From NCBI RefSeq assembly GCF_000153465.1, contig NZ_CH672387.1, forward strand, positions 2,085,903 to 2,149,902: DNA of 64,000 nucleotides, given 5' to 3'. Below are positions 54,091-64,000 of this stretch, in pieces. The position numbers and the translations under genes are program-made. This DNA comes from Aurantimonas manganoxydans SI85-9A1. Lineage in GTDB: Bacteria; Pseudomonadota; Alphaproteobacteria; Rhizobiales; Rhizobiaceae. The notes below the pieces were generated by a model. That model was not told the DNA's origin and did not search any database. It saw nothing but the letters and a program-made list of their open reading frames with translations. The number at the start of each line of letters is the position of its first letter. The stretch's first letter is position 1.

Positions 54091-55440
54091 ATGGTCAAGA
54101 AGGTCCTGATCGCCAACCGCGGCGAGATCGCCCTGCGGGTGCTGCGCGCCTGCAAGGAACTCGGCATCCCGACGGTGGCCGTCCACTCCACCGCCGACAA
54201 CACGGCCATGCATGTGCGCCTTGCCGACGAGAGCGTCTGCATCGGCCCGCCGCCGGCCCGCGACAGCTATCTGAACATTCCGCAGATCGTGGCGGCCTGC
54301 GAGGTGTCCGGCGCCGACGCCGTGCATCCGGGCTACGGCTTCCTGTCCGAGAATGCGCGCTTCGCCGACATTCTCGACGCCCACAAGATCACATTCATCG
54401 GCCCCACCGCCGAGCATATCCGGATCATGGGCGACAAGATCGAGGCCAAGCGCACCGCCAAGCGTCTCGGCATTCCGGTCGTCCCCGGCTCGGCGGGCGC
54501 GGTGACCGACGACGGCGAGGCCGCACGGATCGCCGAGGAGATCGGCTATCCGGTCATCGTCAAGGCTTCGGCGGGCGGCGGTGGCCGCGGCATGAAGGTC
54601 GCCAAGACGGCGCAGGACCTGTCGATGGCACTGTCCACGGCCCGTTCGGAAGCCGGAGCGGCCTTCGGCGACGATGCCGTTTATCTGGAGAAATATCTCG
54701 AGAAGCCGCGCCATATCGAGGTGCAGGTCTTCGGCGACGGCGCCGGCAACGCCATCCATCTGGGCGAACGCGACTGCTCGCTGCAGCGCCGCCACCAGAA
54801 GGTCTGGGAAGAAGCCAGCTCGCCGGCGCTCGACCAGGAGCAGCGCGACCGGATCGGCATGATCTGCGCCAACGCCATCGCCAAGCTCGGCTATCGCGGC
54901 GCCGGAACCATCGAGTTCCTGTATGAGAACGGCGAGTTCTATTTCATAGAGATGAACACCCGCCTGCAGGTGGAGCATCCGGTGACGGAGGCCATCACCG
55001 GGCTGGACCTCGTTCACGAGCAGATCCGCGTCGCCAGCGGCCAGGGCCTGTCGGTGACGCAGGCCGACATCCAGTTCGCCGGCCATGCGATCGAGTGCCG
55101 GATCAACGCCGAGGACCCGGAGACCTTCGCACCGTCACCGGGGCGGATCACCCACTATCACATGCCGGGCGGGCTGGGCGTGCGGGTCGATTCGGGCGTC
55201 TATCAGGGCTATTCGATCCCGCCCTTCTACGACAGCCTGATCGGCAAGCTGATCGTGCACGGCCGCACCCGGACCGAATGCATGATGCGGCTGCGGCGCG
55301 CCCTCGACGAGATCGTCGTGGACGGCGTGAAGACCACGCTGCCGCTGTTCCGGGACCTCGTGGACAATCCGGACGTCGCCAGGGGCGACTACAACATCCA
55401 CTGGCTGGAAAAGTATCTCGCCCGCAGATCAGCAGGGTAG
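54091..55440 (+). CDS. accC: Acetyl-CoA carboxylase biotin carboxylase subunit
   Basis: 449-residue ATP-grasp enzyme that carboxylates biotin on Acc[17 protein letters not shown] at the start, the glycine-rich ATP loop [13 protein letters not shown], and the catalytic [14 protein letters not shown] with the conserved Arg and Glu are visible. Normal length. Followed 4 nt later by aat. Confidence 0.97.
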   Translation: MVKKVLIANRGEIALRVLRACKELGIPTVAVHSTADNTAMHVRLADESVCIGPPPARDSYLNIPQIVAACEVSGADAVHPGYGFLSENARFADILDAHKITFIGPTAEHIRIMGDKIEAKRTAKRLGIPVVPGSAGAVTDDGEAARIAEEIGYPVIVKASAGGGGRGMKVAKTAQDLSMALSTARSEAGAAFGDDAVYLEKYLEKPRHIEVQVFGDGAGNAIHLGERDCSLQRRHQKVWEEASSPALDQEQRDRIGMICANAIAKLGYRGAGTIEFLYENGEFYFIEMNTRLQVEHPVTEAITGLDLVHEQIRVASGQGLSVTQADIQFAGHAIECRINAEDPETFAPSPGRITHYHMPGGLGVRVDSGVYQGYSIPPFYDSLIGKLIVHGRTRTECMMRLRRALDEIVVDGVKTTLPLFRDLVDNPDVARGDYNIHWLEKYLARRSAG

Positions 55441-55444
55441 AATC

Positions 55445-56113
55445 ATGACACGGCGTGGTGGCCAGCGTTTCGAGATCACCCCGTCCATCCTGCTGAAGGC
55501 TTATGCCTGCGGCATTTTTCCGATGGCGGAAAAGGCGGACGATCCGGGCATCTTCTGGATCGATCCGACGGAGCGGGGGATCCTGCCGCTCGACGGCTTC
55601 CACCTGCCGCGCAGCCTGCGCAAGACCATCCGCCGCGCGCCTTTCGACATTCGCGTCGACACCGCCTTCGCGGCGGTGGTCGATGGCTGCGCGGAAGCCG
55701 CGCCGGGGCGCATGGAAACCTGGATCAACGGCCAGATTCGCTCCCTGACGCTCGCGCTGGCGCAGGAGGGCTTTGCCCATTCGGTGGAAGGGTGGGACGG
55801 CGACCAACTCGTCGGGGGCTTGTATGGCGTGTCGCTGGGCGGCGCGTTCTTCGGCGAGAGCATGTTCTCGCGCCGCACCGATGCGTCGAAGGTGGCGTTG
55901 GCCTATCTGTGGGAGCGGCTGTGCCGCGGCGGCTACCAGCTCCTCGACACCCAGTTCTTGACCGGCCATCTGGAGCGCTTCGGCGCGATCGAGATCGACC
56001 GCGACACCTATCAGGCGCTGCTGGCCGAGGCGATCGCGGTGGATGCGACGTTCTACCCGGCGGGCGCCGGCACATCCGATTCGCTTTTGCAGCTCTTCAG
56101 CCAGACGTCATAG
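55445..56113 (+). CDS. aat: Leucyl/phenylalanyl-tRNA-protein transferase
   Basis: 222 residues. N-end-rule enzyme that adds Leu or Phe to proteins with N-terminal Lys or Arg. [33 protein letters not shown] and [30 protein letters not shown] are family hallmarks. The last 61 nt overlap the 3' end of the convergent DUF2155 gene, so both C-termini are encoded by the same DNA. Confidence 0.95.
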   Translation: MTRRGGQRFEITPSILLKAYACGIFPMAEKADDPGIFWIDPTERGILPLDGFHLPRSLRKTIRRAPFDIRVDTAFAAVVDGCAEAAPGRMETWINGQIRSLTLALAQEGFAHSVEGWDGDQLVGGLYGVSLGGAFFGESMFSRRTDASKVALAYLWERLCRGGYQLLDTQFLTGHLERFGAIEIDRDTYQALLAEAIAVDATFYPAGAGTSDSLLQLFSQTS

Positions 56114-56460
56114 ACCGGATGCTCGACGGCGTTGAGGCCGGGCGACGCGGCGAACATCCAGCCGGAGAAGATCTGGCGGATGTCGCGCTGCAGGGTGATC
56201 TCGTCGACCTTCACGAAGGCGTCGGTCTTGGCGGCTTCGCCCTCGGCGCTGGTGTAGCAGACCTTCGGCGTTACCTGCAGAGCGCCGAACTGCACCGTCT
56301 CGTCGATATAGACGTCGAAGCTGGTGATCCGGCCGGTGATCTTGTCGAGCCCGGAGAACACCGCGACCTTGTTGGCGATGCGCTGCTGCGCCGACGCCGG
56401 AACCAGCGCCAGACCGGTCGTCACGGCAAACAGGATCGACGCACATAGCCGACGGTTCAT
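56053..56460 (-). CDS. DUF2155 periplasmic protein
   Basis: 135 residues with a signal peptide ending near ASA at 24. The DUF2155 core is visible: [41 protein letters not shown] and [28 protein letters not shown]. The two cysteines could form a disulfide. Conserved across Rhizobiales at this place, function unknown. Convergent 61-bp overlap with aat. Confidence 0.92.
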   Translation of the reverse strand: MNRRLCASILFAVTTGLALVPASAQQRIANKVAVFSGLDKITGRITSFDVYIDETVQFGALQVTPKVCYTSAEGEAAKTDAFVKVDEITLQRDIRQIFSGWMFAASPGLNAVEHPVYDVWLKSCKSESDVPAPAG

Positions 56461-56618
56461 GGGGACGTCCTCAACATTTCCGGCCCGCCGGGCCGGGCAA
56501 TACGCGCTGTGTCTGCCGGCAGAATGCGGCGATGACAGGGAGATTGTCCGGGCCGCGATCGAAAAGGCTCAAAGCCGATGCGGTCAGGCGACCGATAGCG
56601 CTCCGGACCGGCCCATGA

Positions 56619-56999
56619 TCAGGGCGTCCAGGCGTCGTAATCGTCGGTGACGCGCGGGCGCTCGGACGGAGTGAGCAGCGAGCCCTGCGGCCGGTAGGCC
56701 TTTGCCGTGCCGGTGTAGTTCGGCTGATGCGGCTTCTGCCAGGCGCGCGGCTTGTAGTCTTCCTTCGAAGGCGGCGTATCGACCCGGTAATGGATCCAGC
56801 CGTGCCAGCCGCCGGCGATCATCGACGCCTCTGCCGGGCCGTTGTAGATGACCCAGCGCTTGGTGCCGTCGGCGTTCTGATAATACTGGTTGCCGGCATC
56901 GTCCTCGCCGACCTTCTGGCCCTTGCGCCAGGTGTAGAATCTCGTGCCGATCGTCTGGCCTTGCCACCAGGTGAAGATCTGCAGCAGCCATTCCTTCAT
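56619..56999 (-). CDS. NADH:ubiquinone oxidoreductase subunit NDUFA12-like
   Basis: 126 residues homologous to the complex I accessory subunit NDUFA12 (B17.2): TWWQGQTIGTRFYTWRKGQKVGEDDAGNQYYQ and RWVIYNGPAEASMIAGGWHGWIHYRVD. The subunit is limited to alphaproteobacteria and mitochondria, a useful lineage marker. No other nuo genes are nearby. A proline-rich C-terminal tail ends the protein. Confidence 0.95.
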   Translation of the reverse strand: MKEWLLQIFTWWQGQTIGTRFYTWRKGQKVGEDDAGNQYYQNADGTKRWVIYNGPAEASMIAGGWHGWIHYRVDTPPSKEDYKPRAWQKPHQPNYTGTAKAYRPQGSLLTPSERPRVTDDYDAWTP

Positions 57000-57103
57000 G
57001 GGAATTCCAGTCCGTGTCGATGCGGGGACGTTATGCTGCCGCGGCCGCAAAATGTCCACCATGGATCGCGTTCGCTCCGCCCTTCGGCGGCGCCCTGCCC
57101 GGT

Positions 57104-57610
57104 TCAGCCGGCGGCCAGCTTCTTCTCGTAGACCACGGCCGGAATGCCAGAATCGGCACAGCCGCAATTGGCGGTCGAGCCGGTCTGCGTGAAACCGTGT
57201 GCGCGGTAGAAGTCGATCGCCGGCGTGTTGGCTTCCTCCACCTCGAGGCGCAGCGTGCGCGCCGTCGGGAAGCAGTCGGAAATCTCGGCCAGGAGGTCGC
57301 GGCCGATGCCCTGGCGCTGGCAGCCGGGCCGGACATAGAGCTGGTGCAGGACGACCATCTTGCCGTCGCCGGCGGTTGCGGCGGCATAGGCCATGCCGCC
57401 GATCCGCGTGCCGTCGTCGGCGATTAGGAACTCCGAGTTCAGCCGGTTGATCCGCGGCCTGAGCGCCTCGACCGAATGCCACGAGCGGGTGATCTCGCTC
57501 ACCCGTTCAGGCCCGTAGATGTGGTCGTAGGTTGCGTGCCAGGTCTCGCCGAGCAACACGCTGACTGCCTCCAGATCGGCGGTACCGGCGGTGCGGACGA
57601 AGAAGGTCAT
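57104..57610 (-). CDS. GNAT-family N-acetyltransferase
   Basis: 168 residues. The acetyl-CoA motif A is [24 protein letters not shown]; the family core runs from [20 protein letters not shown] to [13 protein letters not shown]. The substrate is unknown. Its ATG overlaps the gatB stop by 4 nt, so it is translated with the amidotransferase genes. Confidence 0.9.
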   Translation of the reverse strand: MTFFVRTAGTADLEAVSVLLGETWHATYDHIYGPERVSEITRSWHSVEALRPRINRLNSEFLIADDGTRIGGMAYAAATAGDGKMVVLHQLYVRPGCQRQGIGRDLLAEISDCFPTARTLRLEVEEANTPAIDFYRAHGFTQTGSTANCGCADSGIPAVVYEKKLAAG

Positions 57611-59106
57611 TCCAGGCCGAGCTTCTGCTTGACCAAGGCGTTGACCGCCTGGGGATTGGCCTTGCCGCCGGTCGCCTTCATCACCTGACCGACGAACCAG
57701 CCGGCCATGGTCGGCTTGGCGCGGGCCTGCTCAACCTTGTCGGGATTGGCCGCGATCACCTCGTCCACCGCGGTCTCGATGGCGCCGGTGTCGGTGACCT
57801 GCTTCATGCCGCGCTCGTCGACGATCTTCTCCGGGTCGCCGCCCTCGTTCCAGACGATCTCGAACAGGTCTTTGGCGATCTTCCCGGAGATCGTCTCGGC
57901 ACGGATCATGTCGAGGATCGCCCCGAGCTGCTCCGCGGCCACCGGCGTCTCGCCGATGTCCTTGCCGGCCTTGTTCAGCGCGCCCAGAAGGTCGTTGATG
58001 ACCCAGTTGGCGGCCTGCTTGGCGTCGCGCCCCTTCGCCACGGCCTCGTAATAGTCGGCGATCGCCTTTTCGGAGACGAGGATCGACGCGTCGTAGGCCG
58101 ACAGGCCGGCATCGCGGATCAACCGGTTCTTCTTGGCGTCCGGCAGTTCCGGCAGGCCTTCGAGCAGCGCGTCGACATAGGCCTGGTCGAATTCCAGCGG
58201 CAGAAGGTCCGGGTCCGGGAAGTAGCGATAGTCGTGCGCCTCTTCCTTCGACCGCATGGCGCGGGTCTCGCCCTTGGCCGGATCGTAGAGGCGGGTCTCC
58301 TGGTCGATGGCGCCGCCATCCTCGAGGATCGCGACCTGACGGCGGGCCTCGGCCTCGATGCACTGGCCGACGAAGCGGATGGAGTTGACGTTCTTGATCT
58401 CGCAGCGCGTGCCGAAATCACCGCCGGGACGCCGCACGGAGACGTTGACGTCGGCGCGCATGGAGCCCTCGTCCATGTTGCCGTCGCAGGTGCCCAGATA
58501 GCGCAGGATGGTCCGCAGCTTGGTCAGATACGCCTTGGCCTCGTCGGCCGAGCGCATGTCGGGCTTGGAAACGATCTCCATCAGCGCGACGCCGGAGCGG
58601 TTCAGATCGACATAGGACATGGTCGGGTGCTGGTCGTGCATCGACTTGCCGGCATCCTGCTCGAGATGCAGCCGCTCGACGCCGACCGCGATCTCCTCGA
58701 ACTCGCCCTTGGAATCCGGGCCGACGGAGACCGAGACGATGCCCTCGCCGACGATCGGGTCCTTGAACTGCGAGATCTGGTAGCCCTGCGGCAGGTCCGG
58801 GTAGAAATAGTTCTTCCGGTCGAACACCGACCGGTGCTTGATCTCGGCCTTGAGGCCGAGGCCGGTGCGCACCGCCTGGCGCACGCATTCCTCGTTGATC
58901 ACCGGCAGCATGCCGGGCATGGCCGCGTCGACGAGGCTGACATGATCGTTGGGCGCGCCGCCGAAATCGGTCGAGGCGCCGGAGAACAGCTTGGCCTCGG
59001 ACGTCACCTGGGCGTGGACCTCCATGCCGACAACGATCTCCCAGTCGCCGGTGGCGCCGGAGATGAAGTTCTTCGGATCGGGCGTTCGGGTGTCGACGAG
59101 GGTCAT
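57607..59106 (-). CDS. gatB: Asp-tRNA(Asn)/Glu-tRNA(Gln) amidotransferase subunit B
   Basis: 499 residues. The N-terminal kinase-like domain opens [24 protein letters not shown], the middle has [19 protein letters not shown] with conserved zinc-site and ATP residues, and the C-terminal YqeY-like tail binds tRNA. Activates the misacylated tRNA by phosphorylation before transamidation. Two genes are interposed between it and gatC's partner chain. Confidence 0.96.
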   Translation of the reverse strand: MTLVDTRTPDPKNFISGATGDWEIVVGMEVHAQVTSEAKLFSGASTDFGGAPNDHVSLVDAAMPGMLPVINEECVRQAVRTGLGLKAEIKHRSVFDRKNYFYPDLPQGYQISQFKDPIVGEGIVSVSVGPDSKGEFEEIAVGVERLHLEQDAGKSMHDQHPTMSYVDLNRSGVALMEIVSKPDMRSADEAKAYLTKLRTILRYLGTCDGNMDEGSMRADVNVSVRRPGGDFGTRCEIKNVNSIRFVGQCIEAEARRQVAILEDGGAIDQETRLYDPAKGETRAMRSKEEAHDYRYFPDPDLLPLEFDQAYVDALLEGLPELPDAKKNRLIRDAGLSAYDASILVSEKAIADYYEAVAKGRDAKQAANWVINDLLGALNKAGKDIGETPVAAEQLGAILDMIRAETISGKIAKDLFEIVWNEGGDPEKIVDERGMKQVTDTGAIETAVDEVIAANPDKVEQARAKPTMAGWFVGQVMKATGGKANPQAVNALVKQKLGLE

Positions 59107-59202
59107 GGGCGTGTCCAGAAACTGAAGATGGGCTGCCAGAACGGCTGGTTCAATGCGTGAAAACGGTCCGGTGGCGCAGCACGCCGGAGCGGCTGCAGCC
59201 GG

Positions 59203-59436
59203 TCAGCGACCGAGTGCGGCGACGATCGTGTCGCGCTCGGCCTCGAGGCTCTGCGTGCTCGGCTCGCGCCCCGCACGGCGATACCAGTATTCGGCATTGC
59301 CCTGGTCGCCTTCGACGCGGTGGAGATGTGCGTGGATCCAGGCTGCGTCGGCGGAGTGATCGTCCTGCACGATCGCGTGGGCGCCGTGCCAGTCGCCCGC
59401 CGCCAACAGATCGAGTGCCTTGCGAAGCTCCGCCAT
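59203..59436 (-). CDS. Small conserved-looking hypothetical protein between gatA and gatB
   Basis: 77 residues, starting 4 nt after the gatA stop: LRKALDLLAAGDWHGAHAIVQDDHS, WIHAHLHRVEGDQGNAEYWYRRAGRE. The helix-pair pattern resembles a single TPR-like unit. No signal or membrane segment. The tight spacing to gatA argues for a real gene. Function unknown. Confidence 0.75.
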   Translation of the reverse strand: MAELRKALDLLAAGDWHGAHAIVQDDHSADAAWIHAHLHRVEGDQGNAEYWYRRAGREPSTQSLEAERDTIVAALGR

Positions 59437-59440
59437 CAGC

Positions 59441-60922
59441 CTACCACCATTTTGCCGGTTCGAAGCGGCCGGCCGCCTGCTCGATGGCGCTGCCGATCGC
59501 AAACAGGGTCTCTTCCTCGAAGGGCCGGCCGATCAGCTGGAGACCGAGCGGCAGCCCGTCGCCGGACAGACCGGCGGGAACGGCGAGGCCCGGCAGACCG
59601 GCCATGTTCACCGTCACCGTGAAGATGTCGTTCAGATACATCTTCACCGGATCGGAGGCCATGTCCTGATCGGCGATGCCGAAGGCGGCCGAGGGCGTTG
59701 CGGGCGTCAGCAGCGCGTCGATGCCGTCGGCATAGACGGTCTCGAAGTCGCGCTTGATCAGCGTGCGGACCTTCTGGGCGCGCAGGTAATAGGCGTCGTA
59801 ATAGCCGGCCGACAGCACATAGGTGCCGATCATGATGCGGCGCTTCACCTCGCGGCCGAAACCGGCGGCGCGGGTGTTCTCATACATCTCGGCGACGTCC
59901 TTGCCCGGCACGCGCAAACCGTAGCGCACGCCGTCATAGCGGGCGAGGTTCGACGAGGCTTCCGCCGGCGCGACGATGTAATAGGCCGGCAGGGCGTATT
60001 TGGTGTGGGGCAGCGAGACATCGACGATCTCGGCGCCGGCGTCGCGCAGCCAGGCGATGCCCTGCTGCCAGAGCGCCTCGATCTCCTCCGGCATGTTGTC
60101 GACGCGGTATTCCTTCGGAATGCCGATGCGCAGGCCCTTCACCGAACGGCCGACCGCGGCCTCGTAGTCCGGCACCGGCAGGTCGACCGAGGTGGTGTCC
60201 TTCGGATCGACGGAGGCCATGGATTTCAGAAGGATCGCCGCATCGCGGACGTCGCGAGCGATCGGCCCGGCCTGATCGAGGGACGACGCGAAGGCCACCG
60301 TGCCCCAGCGCGAGCAGCGGCCATAGGTCGGCTTGATGCCGACCGTGCCGGTCAGCGCCGCGGGCTGGCGGATCGAGCCGCCGGTGTCGGTGGCCGTCGC
60401 GCCGGCGCACAGATGCGCCGAGACCGCCGCCGCCGAACCGCCGGACGAGCCGCCGGGCACCAGATCGGCATTCGAGCCCTTGCGGCGCCAGGGGTTCTTC
60501 ACCGGGCCGTAATAGGAGGTCTCGTTGGACGAGCCCATGGCGAACTCGTCCATGTTGAGCTTGCCCAGCATGACGGCGCCATCTGCCCACAGATTGGCGG
60601 TGACAGTCGACTCGTAGCGCGGCTCGAACCCGTCGAGAATATGCGACGCGGCCTGGGTGTGGACGCCCTCGGTGGCGAAGAGGTCCTTGATGCCCATCGG
60701 GATGCCTTCGAGCGCGCCCGCCTCGCCCTTGGCCAGGCGTTCGTCGGAGGCCTTCGCCATGGCCAGCGCCTTGTCCGGCGTCACCGCCACATAGGCGTTG
60801 ATCTGCGGGTTGGCGGCCTCGATCGCGGCGTTATAGGCCTGCGTCAGCTCGGTCGCCGAAAACTCCTTCGCCACGAGCTTGTCCCGCGCTTCGGCGATGG
60901 TGAGAGACGTCAACTCGGTCAT
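59441..60922 (-). CDS. gatA: Asp-tRNA(Asn)/Glu-tRNA(Gln) amidotransferase subunit A
   Basis: 493-residue amidase-signature enzyme that releases ammonia from glutamine. The Lys-cisSer-Ser triad is visible: Lys in MGIKDLF, Ser in the glycine/serine-rich [11 protein letters not shown], and Ser in [13 protein letters not shown]. The ATG at 60922 overlaps the stop of the GNAT gene upstream. Confidence 0.97.
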   Translation of the reverse strand: MTELTSLTIAEARDKLVAKEFSATELTQAYNAAIEAANPQINAYVAVTPDKALAMAKASDERLAKGEAGALEGIPMGIKDLFATEGVHTQAASHILDGFEPRYESTVTANLWADGAVMLGKLNMDEFAMGSSNETSYYGPVKNPWRRKGSNADLVPGGSSGGSAAAVSAHLCAGATATDTGGSIRQPAALTGTVGIKPTYGRCSRWGTVAFASSLDQAGPIARDVRDAAILLKSMASVDPKDTTSVDLPVPDYEAAVGRSVKGLRIGIPKEYRVDNMPEEIEALWQQGIAWLRDAGAEIVDVSLPHTKYALPAYYIVAPAEASSNLARYDGVRYGLRVPGKDVAEMYENTRAAGFGREVKRRIMIGTYVLSAGYYDAYYLRAQKVRTLIKRDFETVYADGIDALLTPATPSAAFGIADQDMASDPVKMYLNDIFTVTVNMAGLPGLAVPAGLSGDGLPLGLQLIGRPFEEETLFAIGSAIEQAAGRFEPAKWW

Positions 60923-61389
60923 GGGGACAGCTTCTTTTCGTAAAATCGACAGTAATCGGAATCCGGGTAGTCGAGCACGGCGCCGCAGCGCGTGAAACCG
61001 GATCGTTCGTAAAGTCTCCAGGCCGCCTCGAAGCCGGCCGTGGAGCCTGTTTCCAGTACCAGCCGGCCGAGTTCCTGGCGGCGCGCCTCGGCCTCGATGG
61101 ACTGCAGGACCAGCCAACCGAGCCCGGACCCGCGCACCTCCGGCGTCGTGTACATGCGCTTGACCTCGCCGATCGCGGGGCTGTGAACCTTCAGCGCGCC
61201 CATTCCCACCGCGACGGACTGGCCATTGCGCACCACGAAGACGGTGGTGTCCTCGCTCGCCATCTGCTCGGCGGTGAGCTGAAACTGGAACTGCGGCGGC
61301 GACAACGGCTGGAGATGGTCGTTCAGCCGGGCGACCAGTTCACGCAACTCATCCTGAAGCGGTGATTCCACCGCAACGGTCACCGTCAT
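60919..61389 (-). CDS. GNAT-family N-acetyltransferase
   Basis: 156 residues. [30 protein letters not shown] is the acetyl-CoA-binding motif and [10 protein letters not shown] the family C-terminal motif. Lies between gatC (5 nt) and gatA (4-nt overlap), so it is part of the operon. Substrate unknown. Distinct from the GNAT next to gatB. Confidence 0.92.
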   Translation of the reverse strand: MTVTVAVESPLQDELRELVARLNDHLQPLSPPQFQFQLTAEQMASEDTTVFVVRNGQSVAVGMGALKVHSPAIGEVKRMYTTPEVRGSGLGWLVLQSIEAEARRQELGRLVLETGSTAGFEAAWRLYERSGFTRCGAVLDYPDSDYCRFYEKKLSP

Positions 61390-61394
61390 GGCGA

Positions 61395-61682
61395 CTATTC
61401 CACCACCTTCGGCACGACGAAGAAATGATCTTCGCTGGCCGGCGCGTTGGCGACGATGTCGTCGGCCTTGGCGCCGTCGGTCACTTCGTCGGCGCGTTTC
61501 TTCATCACCATCGGAATCACCGACGTCATCGGCTCGACGCCCTCGACATCGACCTCGCCAAGATGTTCGACGAAGCCGAGGATCGCGTTGAGTTCGCTTT
61601 CCATCGCCACGACCTCGTCGTCGGTAACGGCGATCCGGGACAGCCGGGCGACCCGGCGGACTGTTGAAGCATCGACGGACAT
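61395..61682 (-). CDS. gatC: Asp-tRNA(Asn)/Glu-tRNA(Gln) amidotransferase subunit C
   Basis: 95 residues, wrapping around GatA to stabilise the heterotrimer. [34 protein letters not shown] and [13 protein letters not shown] are the family pattern. First gene of the gat operon; the ATG at 61682 is chosen because the upstream extension lacks family similarity. Confidence 0.96.
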   Translation of the reverse strand: MSVDASTVRRVARLSRIAVTDDEVVAMESELNAILGFVEHLGEVDVEGVEPMTSVIPMVMKKRADEVTDGAKADDIVANAPASEDHFFVVPKVVE

Positions 61683-61825
61683 TGCGGTCCTACTGGTTGC
61701 AAGAGGAATTGCGCGAGCTATAGCGGCGCGCCCCTTGCGAGGCAACGCCGCAATGGCCGAACGGCCGAGGCGGTTCATTGCGCCCCGGCCGTCCGGCCCC
61801 GATCCGAAAACTGAAACGGGTGCGG

Positions 61826-62527
61826 TCAGACCTCGAAGGCTTCGCCGATCGCCGGATTGAGGATCTTGCCTGCGTCGCCTTCCATCGCCTCGGTGAACTT
61901 GTCCGGGGTCTGGTCGAGGATCGGCAGCGTGCCCCAGTGGATCGGGATGATCTTGTCGAAGTTGAAGTAGCGCCGGCAGGCGAGCGCCGCCACCGCCGCG
62001 CCCATGGTCAGCCGGTCGCCCACCGGCACCATCGCGACCTTCGGGGCGTGCAGTTCCTCGATCAGCGCCATGTCGGCGAAGATGTCGGTGTCGCCCATGT
62101 GATAGACCGTCGGGCCGTTGGCGAAGTGGAAGACCAGTCCGTTCGGCATGCCGAGATAGGTCACCGTGCCGTCTTCCTCGACATGGCCGGAGGAATGAAA
62201 CGCCTGGGTCAGGGTGACGGTGAAGTCGCCGAAGCTCGCAGTGCCGCCGGTGTTCAGCGGCTCGATCGCCTCGATCCCCTTCTTGCTGAGCCAGCTGACC
62301 AGCTCGAAGGTGCCGACGACCTTGCAGCCATGCTTTCTTGCGATGTCGACGGTGTCGCCGACATGGTCGAAGTGACCGTGGCTGAGGACGATATGGGTGA
62401 CGCCTGCAACGGCGCTGTCGATATCACCCTCGAAATGCGGGTTACCGGACAGGAACGGGTCGATCAGGATGACCGACGAGCCGGTGTCGATCCGGAATGC
62501 GGAATGGCCGAAATAGGTGATCTTCAT
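61826..62527 (-). CDS. UPF0173 metal-dependent hydrolase (MBL fold)
   Basis: 233 residues. [30 protein letters not shown] opens the protein and the zinc motif is [17 protein letters not shown]. Later ligands are in HVEEDG and [12 protein letters not shown], and PIHWGT is near the end. Function unassigned. The start at 62527 fits the family exactly. Confidence 0.93.
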   Translation of the reverse strand: MKITYFGHSAFRIDTGSSVILIDPFLSGNPHFEGDIDSAVAGVTHIVLSHGHFDHVGDTVDIARKHGCKVVGTFELVSWLSKKGIEAIEPLNTGGTASFGDFTVTLTQAFHSSGHVEEDGTVTYLGMPNGLVFHFANGPTVYHMGDTDIFADMALIEELHAPKVAMVPVGDRLTMGAAVAALACRRYFNFDKIIPIHWGTLPILDQTPDKFTEAMEGDAGKILNPAIGEAFEV

Positions 62528-62634
62528 GGGGGCTCCTTGCGGTCCGATCGCCGGCCGGACCTCTGTTCTGTGGGTGGTGTCCGGCACTTGGCGTGCTAAC
62601 TGCACCGGCCCGCCCCCCGGTCAAGGAGAACGCG

Positions 62635-63105
62635 ATGGCCATCGTGTCGCTGGAAGAATTCGCCGACGCCGTCCCGAGCGGCAAGACCATCGCCGGTCTC
62701 GACCTTGGCACCAAGACCATCGGCCTCGCCGTGTCGGACCGCGGCCAGCGTTTCGCCACGCCGCGCAAGGTGTTGCGCCGGACCAAGTTCACCGCCGACG
62801 CGAACGCGCTGGTGGCGGCGCTGAACGAGGACAACATCGTCGGGATCGTCATCGGCCTGCCGCTGAACATGGACGGGTCGGAGGGGCCGAGGGCGCAGGC
62901 GACTAGGGCTTTCCTGCGCAATTACAGTCGCTTCGACGAACGGCCGGTGCTCCTGTGGGACGAGCGCCTGTCCACGGTCGCCGCCGAACGCGGCCTGCTC
63001 GAAGCCGACGTGTCGCGCAAGAAGCGGGCCGAACGGATCGATTCGGCCGCCGCCTCCTTCATCCTTCAGGGGGCGCTGGACCGGCTTTCGTCGCTGCGAT
63101 CATAG
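62635..63105 (+). CDS. ruvX: Holliday junction resolvase-like protein RuvX (YqgF)
   Basis: 156 residues. RNase H-like fold with the first catalytic Asp in [16 protein letters not shown], the second acidic cluster in LLWDERLST and the last Asp in [14 protein letters not shown]. YqgF proteins process 16S pre-rRNA or junction DNA. AAGGAG precedes the ATG. The last 40 nt overlap the 3' end of the convergent membrane-protein gene. Confidence 0.95.
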   Translation: MAIVSLEEFADAVPSGKTIAGLDLGTKTIGLAVSDRGQRFATPRKVLRRTKFTADANALVAALNEDNIVGIVIGLPLNMDGSEGPRAQATRAFLRNYSRFDERPVLLWDERLSTVAAERGLLEADVSRKKRAERIDSAAASFILQGALDRLSSLRS

Positions 63106-63404
63106 GCAAAACCGTTCGCCAAGGCGAGCCGCGCAGCGCGCCGGGCCTGCCACCATGCCCGAATCTTCTTGCGGCGGCGGAAAGCGAGAATCGCGCCGAG
63201 GATCAGGCTGTCGATCGCAAGCGCACGCGCCACCAGCGGCGGGATCGTCGCCGGCTCGATACCGAGGATCGCCCCGTAGACCATGAAGACCCGGTCGTGG
63301 GTTTCGCGGGAGAAGAGCGGTCCGCCGAGATCGTTCAGCGAGAGAAAGTACCAGCCCCAGAAAAAGACCAGCGGTCCGATCCAGAGCACCAGGAAGGTGC
63401 GCAT
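63066..63404 (-). CDS. Small membrane protein of unknown function
   Basis: 112 residues with about two hydrophobic segments: the N-terminal [19 protein letters not shown] (residues 6-24) and [17 protein letters not shown] near 60-76, followed by a strongly basic stretch ([18 protein letters not shown]). No family recognised. Coupled to the upstream membrane-protein gene by a 1-nt TGATG overlap, and convergent with ruvX. Confidence 0.8.
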   Translation of the reverse strand: MRTFLVLWIGPLVFFWGWYFLSLNDLGGPLFSRETHDRVFMVYGAILGIEPATIPPLVARALAIDSLILGAILAFRRRKKIRAWWQARRAARLALANGFAYDRSDESRSSAP

Positions 63405-63961
63405 CAGCGGCTCTCGCCCTTGTCGCGGAACGGCGAGCGATGGCGCCGCATCAGCGCCTCGCGCTCGGCGGCGTGGATCGACCGGAGCACCGATTCGAAG
63501 GCCGCGTCGTCGGCCGCGTCGTCGACCTCGACCAGCCGGTCGAACAGCAGCGCCCCGAAGGTCAGCGCCAGCGCGACAAGGAAGCCCGGGCCCTCCCCGA
63601 ACAGGGTGGCGAGCGGCGATCCGGCGATGCTTGCGGCGGCATAGAAGGCGAAGAGCGCGACCAGCACGGCCGCGGCCAGCGGCTCGGCCCGGCGAATGGC
63701 CAGAACCGATGCGGAGGAGAGCCCGGTGATTGCCATGCCGAGGCCCGTGGCCAGCGCCATGAATAGGCCGGCGAAGACGAGGGTCGCCTGGGCCGGCAGA
63801 TAGAGGTCTGCGGCGATTGCGAGATCCTGCAGGAGCGGCGCGGCCGCGGTTCCGGCGGTCAGCGGATCGAGCCAGCCCGAATGCGCCATGAGCCGCAGAC
63901 TGCTGACAGCCGCGAACCCAATCCAGGCACTGAGCGCCAGGGTCGTCGTCATTCTGCGCAT
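63404..63961 (-). CDS. Membrane protein of unknown function
   Basis: 185 residues with about four predicted transmembrane helices (LALSAWIGFAAVSSLRL, LVFAGLFMALATGLGMAI, AAAVLVALFAFYAAASI and FLVALALTFGALLFDRL), then an acidic and basic cytoplasmic-looking tail. An AGGAGG ribosome-binding site precedes the ATG at 63961. First visible gene of a two-gene unit with the small membrane protein; no family recognised. Confidence 0.82.
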   Translation of the reverse strand: MRRMTTTLALSAWIGFAAVSSLRLMAHSGWLDPLTAGTAAAPLLQDLAIAADLYLPAQATLVFAGLFMALATGLGMAITGLSSASVLAIRRAEPLAAAVLVALFAFYAAASIAGSPLATLFGEGPGFLVALALTFGALLFDRLVEVDDAADDAAFESVLRSIHAAEREALMRRHRSPFRDKGESR

Positions 63962-64000
63962 GGAACCTCCTCGTCACGGTTACCGATCCGTTAACGGCGA

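Overview
The window is a 64 kb piece of a GC-rich alphaproteobacterial chromosome, most likely of the order Hyphomicrobiales (Rhizobiales). Evidence is the gene order (rlpA-dac-tmk-holB-metG-tatD-MBL hydrolase-mazG; sufBCDS with NifS-like desulfurase; M48 protease-dsbA-aroQ-accB-accC-aat-DUF2155-NDUFA12; gatCAB), an RNase E with an acidic insert in its S1 domain, a complex I NDUFA12 homologue, and an Irr-type iron box. The genus cannot be fixed from sequence alone.

Layout. (1) 1-9.4 kb is a sugar uptake and oxidation locus. On the minus strand lie a periplasmic binding protein, permease, single-domain ATPase, LacI regulator and 2-hydroxyacid dehydrogenase; the last four overlap by 4 nt each. 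Divergent on the plus strand lie an SMP-30 lactonase, a FucU/RbsD mutarotase, an amidohydrolase lactonase and, 204 bp further on, a GMC oxidoreductase. A perfect 16-bp palindrome overlaps the predicted promoter of the uptake genes. (2) 9.4-12.7 kb is a poor, accessory-looking stretch: a multiply broken gene, tRNA-Ser(UGA), a small lipoprotein, a helical orphan protein and long non-coding stretches. (3) 12.7-21.4 kb is the core rlpA-to-mazG run. Between the MBL hydrolase and mazG sits a strong candidate for the chromosome dimer resolution site dif; KOPS-like octamers on both sides all point at it, so this window probably spans the replication terminus. (4) 21.5-29.8 kb is the suf Fe-S assembly operon on the minus strand, with extra genes embedded and an Irr-type box upstream. 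(5) 30-31.7 kb has an alpha/beta hydrolase whose stop codon is the target of an IS630-family insertion. (6) 31.8-49.4 kb holds cell-wall, translation and RNA-decay housekeeping genes: anmK, tyrS, an AsmA-like giant, bcp, DUF455, an M23 peptidase, prfB with its programmed frameshift, PBP1A, an amidase and rne with a long leader. (7) 49.5-64 kb holds an aminotransferase, M48 protease, DsbA-like protein, aroQ, accBC, aat, DUF2155, NDUFA12, the gatCAB genes interleaved with two GNAT acetyltransferases and a 77-residue protein, an UPF0173 hydrolase, ruvX and two unknown membrane proteins.

Working together: region 1 looks like a self-contained catabolic module (uptake, mutarotation, oxidation to a lactone, lactone opening, a later 2-hydroxyacid step) under one LacI repressor. 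Region 4 is a complete SUF machine without SufE, probably under iron control. Regions 6-7 are mostly growth-essential genes. No CRISPR array, prophage, toxin-antitoxin pair or recognisable defence island was seen.
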